From the NCBI GenBank assembly GCA_027604185.1, contig JADGKB010000044.1, positions 1 to 64,000 on the forward strand: a stretch of DNA of 64,000 nucleotides, in the 5' to 3' direction. A model generated the notes under the pieces. It saw only the letters and a list, made by a program, of their open reading frames with translations. It was not told where the DNA came from and made no database searches. Shown here piece after piece: positions 56,782 through 64,000 of the stretch (position 1 is its first letter; each line of letters begins with the position of its first letter). A program made the position numbers and the translations under genes. The stretch is from Boothiomyces macroporosus (Eukaryota > Chytridiomycota > Chytridiomycetes > Rhizophydiales > Terramycetaceae).

Positions 56782-57447
56782 ATGATCTCTGTACCGTCTG
56801 AAGGGAAACCAGAGAGTGAAATTATTGTGCCGACATTTGAAAATACTTTGCCGTACGAATTCGAGGATATTAAACTACAGTATGATCCAACTGGGAATCT
56901 GAAAGCAGGAACAGGAGCAACTGTCTGGGATTCTTCATTTGTATTACTGAAATATCTGGAATCGCAGTTCAAAAAGGGGCTGACTAAAGATAATCTTAGT
57001 ATTATAGAACTGGGAGCGGGAACTGGTTTAGTTGGACTATCTTTAGGAACAATGTTGCCCAATGCTCAAATCACACTCACAGATCAAGCCTCAGTTGTAC
57101 CGCTTCTCAAATTCAATGCCGAAAATGCCAAGTTATCAAATGTAAGAGTAGAGATACTTGATTGGAAGCAACCGCCTTTGCTGGAACAGTACGATATGAT
57201 TATAATGAGCGACTTGATTACTTGGCCTGAACTATACACACCGCTAGTGAATACAATAGATCTTCTCAGCAACGAAGAGACTCTAATAGTGTTTTCTCAT
57301 GAATGCAGGAGCTTTGAAAAAGAACAAAAGTTTTACCAGAAACTGAGCAAGAAATTCCGGTTCAAGAATGTAGATGAAAATGAGCAGGATCCTGTTTATA
57401 GATCGGACGACTTGTATTTGTTTACCGCCAAAAAGAAATGTGAATAA
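56782..57447 (+). CDS. METTL21-family protein methyltransferase
   Basis: Intronless, 221 residues. The AdoMet-binding core has GATVWDSSFVLLKYLE, then SIIELGAGTGLVGLSLG (motif I) and ITLTDQ (motif II). MIIMSDLITWPELY follows: its D-L-x-x-W is a variant of the D-x-x-Y motif in seven-beta-strand lysine methyltransferases (METTL21, EFM families). Probably methylates a lysine of a chaperone or translation factor, but the exact target cannot be read from sequence. Confidence 0.85.
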   Translation: MISVPSEGKPESEIIVPTFENTLPYEFEDIKLQYDPTGNLKAGTGATVWDSSFVLLKYLESQFKKGLTKDNLSIIELGAGTGLVGLSLGTMLPNAQITLTDQASVVPLLKFNAENAKLSNVRVEILDWKQPPLLEQYDMIIMSDLITWPELYTPLVNTIDLLSNEETLIVFSHECRSFEKEQKFYQKLSKKFRFKNVDENEQDPVYRSDDLYLFTAKKKCE

Positions 57448-57587
57448 TAAAGCTGTTTTGATAAAGAGGAGATCTTAACTGCTGATGAATTAGAACTAAA
57501 CCATCGAATTTATGGTCACTTGAAGCGTGTTTAATTTCTCTTTGGTGCACGGCCAGCTTTTGCCAGGGCTCACCAAAGACAACTTTC

Positions 57588-58439
57588 ATGTTATCTGCCG
57601 CTTACAACATGTTCTCGTCACTTGTAGGCAAGCTCGAAGAAGAAGTAGTCGACAATGTAATTCAGCCAATCGTTCACTCTACCGTCAGCCAAAAGGTAGT
57701 AGAGTTGAGAGGTTGGGGATTCAAAGAACTTCCTTCAACCATTAAAGGTTGCATAAATGATACTGCTGCTGGGCCAAAAGAGGTCGAAATTGGAGGAAAG
57801 AAGCATACGATTTCAGCCGTCACTCATCACTTTCTGCAAAAGCATTTTGTAGAATCACCAAAAGCACAAGAGAAGCTGGATCGATTTTCAAACAAATTCA
57901 CTACTGAATTGGAGCCAGTTATATTGGACGTAACCAAGAACTCGGATAATGACATTACTGATTACACTGTACTCCAATTAAAAGTGGAACTAGGGCTGGC
58001 TAAAGCACCACCTACGACAGAAACCAAATCTAATGATTGGCCACCAATACCAGCCTTGCCAGAGCAACCCACTACCATTGATACTGTTGCTCATAAAGTT
58101 AGAACAACTGTAAGAGACGCAAACACCCGTATTTTGCCAGATATCGTTAAAGTGATTCCACCAACTCTTGAGTCTGTAATTACAAAGTTCATCAATCAAG
58201 AAATCCAAGAAGGATTTGAAGAGCTAAAACATGGCTGGAAGCTTTTGGATGGATTTGTAGATTGGGCTGAGAGGGGATTGGAACATGCCCAAAAAACCAT
58301 CTGCGAAGAGATTTTCAATATTGTTTGGGGAGGCATGGAACCAAAAATCACTCTGGATTTGAAAGCCAAATTGGTAGAGCTGGAGCAATCTGTTGCCGAC
58401 TCTGTCAGAGCATCCATGAAAAAGATTCCAGGATTTTAA
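57588..58439 (+). CDS. Unknown soluble protein of 283 residues
   Basis: Intronless frame from ATG 57588 (MLSAAYNMFSSLVGKLEEEV). Mostly helical and acidic; no signal peptide, membrane segment or recognised motif. The middle has a Pro-rich linker (KAPPTTETKSNDWPPIPALP), separating two helical halves, and the end is DSVRASMKKIPGF. Good length, codon use like its neighbours and an AATAAA just after the stop support a real gene. It may be specific to early fungi. Confidence 0.6.
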   Translation: MLSAAYNMFSSLVGKLEEEVVDNVIQPIVHSTVSQKVVELRGWGFKELPSTIKGCINDTAAGPKEVEIGGKKHTISAVTHHFLQKHFVESPKAQEKLDRFSNKFTTELEPVILDVTKNSDNDITDYTVLQLKVELGLAKAPPTTETKSNDWPPIPALPEQPTTIDTVAHKVRTTVRDANTRILPDIVKVIPPTLESVITKFINQEIQEGFEELKHGWKLLDGFVDWAERGLEHAQKTICEEIFNIVWGGMEPKITLDLKAKLVELEQSVADSVRASMKKIPGF

Positions 58440-58587
58440 TAAAAAGACACGCGTCAATTATTCATGTAAGCTTTAATACAATCAAGATCAAGAGATCTTT
58501 AGAGTCAGCCTGTGTTACGAAACGTTTGAGTGATCACGTGATATATATGAGTCTAAAAAAACTGAAGAAAAAATTTAAAAAAAAATC

Positions 58588-60394
58588 ATGGCTGGTGATA
58601 AGGAAAAAAAAGAAAAGAAACCAAGAAGAGTTGGAAAAAGAAATAAGGAAGCCAGCGTCGAGAATATTACTGAAGCTGCAGCCAAAGTAGCTCTCGACAA
58701 TAACCGCTCTTCTACTGGTGTGTTGACTTCAGAAAAAAATTCCAGAGACGTAAAGGTAATTCCATAATTTAAATTAGATTGAATTGTACTCTTTGAATTT
58801 CTTTTCACAAAATTTGATCAACGAAAGTACCATAGAATTGAACTATGGAAGACGGTACGGTTTAATTGGACCAAACGGGTCTGGTAAATCCACTTTCCTT
58901 CAATCCTTGGCAGCTAGAGAAGCACCAATTCCAGAACATATAGATATTTATTTATTGAATGCGGAATATGCACCTACAGAAATGTCTGCTTTGGAAGCAG
59001 TTATTAACGACGCTGAACTTGAAATCAAGAGATTGGAAAAACTGATGGAAGATATCTTGTCTGAAGATCCTGAATCACCATTGTTGGATGGTATTTATGA
59101 CCGTATTGAGGATTTGGATCCTGCAACATTTGAATCCAGAGCTGCCATGTTGCTGGATGGTCTTGGCTTCAGTCCTCAAAGAATGAAGATGAAGACAAAG
59201 GATTTGTCTGGTGGTTGGCGTATGAGAGTAGCTTTGGCCAAAGCTCTTTTCATCAAGCCTACCATGTTGATTCTCGATGAACCAACTAACCACTTGGATT
59301 TAGGTGCTTGTGTGTGGCTTGAAGAATACTTGTCCAAGTATGATAGAATTTTGTTGCTTGTTTCCCACTCTCAAGATTTCCTCAACACTGTCTGTACCAA
59401 CATTATCGAACTTGACCACAAGAAACAATTGAAATATTATACTGGTAATTACGACATGTATATCAAGACCAAGAAGGAAAACGAAGTCAACCAAATGAAA
59501 GCTTACAAGAAGCAGCAAGAAGAAATTGCTGATATCAAGAAATTCATTGCATCTTGTGGTACTTTTGCCAACTTGGTAAAGCAAGCTAAATCCCGTCAAA
59601 AGATTTTGGACAAGATGGAAGCTGATGGTTTGATTGAAAAAGTTCCCGATGAAAAAGTATTTGACTTTACTTTCTGGTCTGCTGGTCCTCTTCCACCTCC
59701 AGTATTGGCATTCAATGACATGTCTTTCTCTTACAGTGGCAAAATGGATGATTTGATCTACAAAAACTTGGAATTTGGTGTTGATACCGAATCAAGAATT
59801 GCTTTGGTGGGTCCTAACGGTGCTGGTAAATCCACATTGTTGAAATTGATGGCTGGCACACTGCACCCAACTGCTGGTACCATCAGCAGACATTCTCACT
59901 TGAAAATTGGTGTTTACTCTCAACATTCAGCAGATCAATTGACTTTGGATAAATCCGCAGTTGACTATTTACGTAGTAAATTCCCTGAAATGCCACAAGA
60001 TTTGCCATACTGGCGCCAAAATGTTGGCCGTTTCGGGTTGACTGGAAATGCACAATTATGTCCAATTGAACAGTTGTCAGATGGTCAAAGGGCACGTATT
60101 GTTTTCTGTGAATTGTCCTTACACAGACCTAATCTTTTGCTTTTGGATGAACCTACTAACGCCCTTGATATTGAAACCATCGACTCATTGGCTAGAGCAA
60201 TCAACCGATTCGAAGGTGGTGTAGTACTAGTATCCCACGATTTCAGATTGATTCGTCAAGTAGCAGAGGTAATTATAAATTAAATTTAGCAAATCTGGGT
60301 ATGTGAAAATGGAAACATGAACTTGTGGGATGGATCCATTGCACAATACAAGGAAAAGTTGCGTAAAGAAGTCACAAAGAGTTTGCCAAAGTAA
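58588..60394 (+). CDS. ARB1: ABC-F ATPase, ARB1/ABCF2 type, ribosome biogenesis
   Basis: Introns of 22 and 21 nt give 587 residues. Two ABC cassettes: Walker A GPNGSGKS then LSGGWRMR and [10 protein letters not shown]; Walker A GPNGAGKS then LSDGQRAR and [10 protein letters not shown]. The linker between is coiled. Phrases such as [50 protein letters not shown] and IWVCEN match ABCF2 closely. The Lys-rich N-terminus ([17 protein letters not shown]) fits. ARB1 acts in 40S and 60S assembly and shuttles between cytoplasm and nucleus. Confidence 0.95.
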
Positions 60395-60503
60395 ATCAGT
60401 TAATAAAGCGTTCTGTTCATTAAAGTGTTACTCTCTAAAGTCAAGTTTTACACGAATTAAGCTATTTGAATGATTCCAAACAAACGTTTATTCATATCGA
60501 GTC

Positions 60504-61217
60504 TCACTTGATATCTTTTCTAATCTTTTCCTTTGTAATCCCACATTCCTTATCATGGGCAGGAAAGATAGTATCAACATCCAGGCCCAGTATCTTTTCC
60601 ACACTCTTTTTAGCATCCTGCATACAGCAAGTAGTAAGCCCAAAGATGCTACAAGAGGGGCAAGAAGAAAATGGAGAGTAGTTCATTAACGAATCACCAA
60701 CCATTACACTCTTGCTTTCCTTGTGTAAATACGACATTGATCCAAGTGTGTGTCCATGAGTGGTAACACAAACTAATCCGCCAATTGGTTGGTTATCTGT
60801 AATAGGTACCAGATACCCTTTACCAACTACCACTTTACTCCCATGATGAAACCTTCTAGTTGCATTAAACAAGAGCGTATCACCATTATCAGCATTGTAT
60901 TTCTTTTCACCGGTCAAGTAAATAAACTCTTTCTCGTTTGCCATTATCTTTACATTTGGATAGTCTTTAATCAAAAGAGGAATTGCGGCAATATGATCCA
61001 AGTGCCCGTGAGTTATAAAGATGTAGGAGAGCGTATCACCGTTCAATTGCGTTTTTATATCTTGAAGGAGTTGTGTTGAGTGTGCATCATAGCCGGCATC
61101 GATTAGCGACCATCCAGAGTCGTGTTTGATTAGGAACGTGCTGACTGGGATTGTTATTGGCCCTTGCGTCCATGGGAGAGTATTTCTGAATAGTCCTGGC
61201 TTCACTTCAGTGTACAT
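60504..61217 (-). CDS. Metallo-beta-lactamase-fold hydrolase
   Basis: Intronless, 237 residues. Motifs: FLIKHDSGWSLIDAGYD; FITHGHLDHIAAIP, the metal-binding HxHxDH; TTHGHTLGSMSYLH with the third His; VMVGDSLMN with the bridging Asp; FPAHDKE with the last His. The active site is therefore complete. The substrate is not indicated; such proteins include glyoxalase II-like, lactonase and quorum-quenching types. A Cys-rich stretch (SSCPSCSIFGLTTCCM) is unusual. ATG 61217 is the first true start. Confidence 0.85.
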   Translation of the reverse strand: MYTEVKPGLFRNTLPWTQGPITIPVSTFLIKHDSGWSLIDAGYDAHSTQLLQDIKTQLNGDTLSYIFITHGHLDHIAAIPLLIKDYPNVKIMANEKEFIYLTGEKKYNADNGDTLLFNATRRFHHGSKVVVGKGYLVPITDNQPIGGLVCVTTHGHTLGSMSYLHKESKSVMVGDSLMNYSPFSSCPSCSIFGLTTCCMQDAKKSVEKILGLDVDTIFPAHDKECGITKEKIRKDIK

Positions 61218-61321
61218 TAATGTATATGAAAGCAAGTGCTTTTTAAACTTTTTTTGCCGAGGACTGACCGCAGCATTGGCACGTGAATATTCTTGAAACC
61301 AGTCATAAGATAAAAGGTAGT

Positions 61322-61910
61322 TTATTTCAACCTGGATAAACCTTCCTTTACAGACTCGGTAAATGAAGGAGACACATTGGTGAAATACGCTTTAATCAGC
61401 AGTTCACCTAGTCGTCCCTTCATAGATCCAACAAATTGGTCGTTATAAAAAACTACAAGTTCATCCTTGTTCTTGTAAAACAGTAACCGAGACTGTTTCT
61501 TGAAATGCTTGATTGCCAACAAACTCTTGAATTCTTGGATTTCTTGTTCGCTAGGTTTTTCCAGTTGCTTGTTTAGTAATCGAAGGAATCCATTCCTCAT
61601 GTGCGCTCCATCCGTATCCCTTTTTAATCACAGAATACCTGTATGGAATGATTTGCAGACAGCATTCATCATAGATGTCATTGAATCGCTTTGGTAGATA
61701 GAAAGAGATGGTGTAAGCAGTGATATTGAGAAAAGTAACTTTTCTAGCTCCTAAACCTACCAAATGGAATCGCTCAAGAACAGTGTTTGGGATTAGAGTC
61801 TTTGTGTTTGGTTCAATAGTGGTTTGGGTTTGATCGCAATATACCTTTGAGGAAATAATACCTTGATTAGTATATTTAAACCTAGTATTAGTATATTTAA
61901 ACCTATTCAT
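61322..61910 (-). CDS. Chalcone-isomerase-fold protein, AIM18/AIM46-like
   Basis: One 19-nt intron gives 189 residues. FHLVGLGARKVTFLNITAYT, ISFYLP, CCLQIIPYR joined across the intron to DTDGAHMRNGFLRLLNKQ, then LGELLIKAYFTNVSPSFTES fit the chalcone isomerase-like fold of yeast Aim18 and Aim46. Members in fungi are mitochondrial; no catalysis is known. Codons 3-16 contain a direct duplication (61866-61883 and 61887-61904), encoding two RFKYTN units. The Arg/Lys/Asn start may be a mitochondrial presequence. Confidence 0.8.
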
Positions 61911-62013
61911 TATGATCACACTATACCTGTATCAATAAGACTTACCTATATTAAAATGGCGTACCAAGAGGAAGAGCAAGTTTTCGAATTACATTCATTT
62001 TCGGACAATCTCA

Positions 62014-64000
62014 ATGCAACAATTGGAAAAGTTCAAAACATTCGTCTTCTATTTCGATGACCTGGATTCAACCAAATACCAAAAGATAACTGAATTTGGA
62101 GCTAAAATTAAAAAGAATCTCTCCTTGGAAATCACTCATTTTATCAGCAACCAAAATGAAATCATAGAATTCGCTAGAGTGATGAATAAATTAGTCTGGA
62201 GTGAAGAGAGTAATTATTGCTAATATAGAACTAGCTACTGTTCTAAATAAACTAGAGATAATCAGAGAACAAAACAAGGAAAATAGAATGAAACTCGTTC
62301 CTCCAATAAAGCGAGATCCAAGAGTAGATCCATTAAAAGAAAGCAGAAAATCAAACAAGCTGCTACAACTGCTATCAATGGAAAAGACTGGGGGAACTAG
62401 AAAAGAGTTTACCCTTCCGTTTATCCAGATTCTAGAAACTTCAAACCAATACAAGCCAATCTTAGAATATCAAGGAAAACTACAATCTTCAATAATATAC
62501 AGCCGCAAAGACAAGCCTTCTGCCTTTTCACTAGAAAAACAAATCAACCTCAAAGAATCAATTTCATCAAAAACTAATTCTACTGTTAATAGCTGTATGA
62601 CTACATCAACGGCAAAGAGTGTAAAAAGAAAAACTGTTGGTGGCTACTGTGAAAACTGCAATGTAAAGTACTCTTGCTTAAAGAAACACTTGGAATCATT
62701 CAAGCATCAAAAATTAACTAAATCCAACTTGTTTCAGTCTGTGGATGTGTTTATATCGAAACTGAATCAAAATAGAAAGAGCCTGGAAAAGAAATCTATA
62801 GAAAATATAGGTTTTAAAGAGATGAATGGTTTAAATAGTTTCAAGGAAAGAGAATTAATGGATATTTTAGAGCAAAAGGAGGTGCAAACTATGGAAGGAA
62901 AAGAGACGGTGGATTTTGTAATGTCAGAGACCCTTGATAATGGTGAAAAGATGGATAGAGTAGATGCGAATGATAAAAACTTGGATATTCCTATGGTATC
63001 TGAAATAAATGGTGGTCAAGAGAATACAGCGATGGGCAAAATGATAGAGGAAAGCAATACTGAAGCTTGTTTGAATAATAACGAAAAAGTTGAAGAGTCT
63101 AATTTGACAGAGGCAGTAGTGGATAAAGACATGGAAATTGTTTATACTAGTGATATTCAAAAGCATGATTCGGTTGGTGAAACATCTGGTTCAAAGGATA
63201 ATACACACGAGGAACTTTTCAAACCCCAAGACACTCTAGAAAAACAACAAGAAATACAGAGTACAATCTTCAATAAAGATGCAACTGTGGATGAAAAGAA
63301 GGAAGAGATATTACCAATTGAAGTGAAATGTGAAAAATTAAAAGAAAAAGGGTTTGTGATTAAAATTCCCAACATTCACTATGTACCTCGAACTCTTGAA
63401 TCAAAAAATACTGAAACCAAAACTCCAGATCAAGATGAATTCAAGGAATGTCAGCAGGAAATAAAAAATGAGGTTGTTGGAAAGCTTGAAGCAGATCAGG
63501 TAGTGAATAAAGAGGTACCAAACAAAGCGGATATAGAACATCCCATTATACCTGGTTTTGAAGAAGGCGAAAAAAGTTCAGCAATAGAGATAATTGTGGA
63601 AAACCTAACAGAAGCACATATGAACGACTGTCAAGTACAATCTACGTGCGATATTGTCGAAAATGATGGGCAAGATCTAAATATCGCATCTTTTAAATCT
63701 ACGCTTGACAATATGACGGATTGTTTAACGAGTTACTTTACTGCTGGTAAAGATGTTGATATGCAATCAACAAAGAGCCAAAGCGAGATGGATATAGAAA
63801 TATTACAGCATAGTAGTGTTGAATTGGAAGATGGTGAATTAATTGAAGAATTGGAAGAAGGTGAATTATTTGAAAAGGATTTGAAATGTGAGTCTATAGA
63901 ACAATTGGAGAATGTGGAAAAACAGCTTGATGCTTTTCGTAACAAAGAAATAGTGAAATTAGACCGAAAAGATGCGAATGTAGATATTCAAGAAAATATT
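62014..64000 (+). CDS. DBF4: DBF4-type Cdc7 kinase regulatory subunit, partial
   Basis: Open from ATG 62014 to the window edge, with one 19-nt intron near 62211-62229; 656 codons without a stop. Motif N (BRCT-like): KFKTFVFYFDDLDSTKYQKI, ..EITHFISN. Motif M: RKEFTLPFIQILETSNQYKP. Motif C: GYCENCNVKYSCLKKHLESF and KHQ, a CCHH zinc finger. These are the three conserved Dbf4/Dfp1 regions that activate Cdc7 to phosphorylate MCM. About 430 acidic, repetitive residues follow the finger, much longer than usual. An ATG at 61957 may begin an upstream exon, but I found no in-frame splice. Confidence 0.85.

Noticed and set aside
61957..62060. ATG at 61957 as the DBF4 start
   Set aside because: Its frame stops at 62060 and none of the 19-22 nt introns I tried joins it in frame to the motif N segment; the ATG at 62014 is used instead.

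Overview
The window is nuclear DNA from a eukaryote, most likely an early-diverging zoosporic (flagellated) fungus with a very compact, AT-rich genome. Two genes point this way. One is a homoaconitase (LYS4-type, alpha-aminoadipate lysine synthesis, a fungal trait). The other is an axonemal inner-arm dynein intermediate chain (DNAI3/WDR63), which is expected only in lineages with a motile flagellum. A tandem trio of MATA_HMG-type genes and a Crinkler-like protein fit the same picture. I cannot name the species or choose between chytrid, blastoclad, Rozella-like or aphelid lineages. Standard stop codons are used.

The most striking property is intron size. Genes that look frameshifted become intact when very small GT...AG introns are removed. 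I reconstructed about 90 introns. Nearly all are 19 to 23 nt, most often 20, with a TAAY branch-like motif a few bases before the terminal AG. The outliers are one of 28 nt and one of 47 nt. With these removed, spliced lengths of all rebuilt genes are exact multiples of three, and the family motifs line up across the junctions. Gene spacing is tens of bases, and AATAAA signals often touch stop codons.

Layout, left to right. 1-10.3 kb: a doubtful small membrane protein, FUN14 family, SEC17/alpha-SNAP, a small secreted Cys protein, a DDB1/SF3B3/CPSF1-superfamily beta-propeller protein, GET2, COG4 and a tiny divergent gene. 10.3-18.7 kb: CPSF4/Yth1, a seven-transmembrane receptor-like protein, HUB1/UBL5, mitochondrial uS5, a Crinkler-like nuclease-fold protein, HMCES (SRAP), a conserved unknown and S-adenosylmethionine decarboxylase. 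18.9-28.3 kb: three tandem HMG-box genes, an RGS protein, calcineurin A and a repeat/coiled-coil protein. 28.3-34.7 kb: four tandem, probably GPI-anchored aspartic proteases and an unknown Ser/Pro-rich protein.

34.9-47.4 kb: a second seven-transmembrane protein, LYS4, profilin, an ankyrin protein, a BRPF/Nto1 chromatin reader, a quinone oxidoreductase, an LRR protein, a PX-WD40 protein and a DUF1295 membrane protein. 47.8-64 kb: DNAI3, PMR1-type Ca2+/Mn2+ ATPase, TAF8, an SH3-WW-PH-RhoGAP protein, FAHD1, a METTL21-type methyltransferase, an unknown, ARB1/ABCF2, a metallo-beta-lactamase-fold protein, a chalcone-isomerase-fold AIM18-like protein and DBF4, cut by the right edge.

Most of this is ordinary housekeeping gene content with no operon-like logic. 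The accessory parts are the HMG cluster, the protease array, the two receptor-like proteins, the Crinkler-like gene and the small secreted protein. These are the places where lineage-specific biology (mating or signalling, surface proteolysis, host contact) is most likely.
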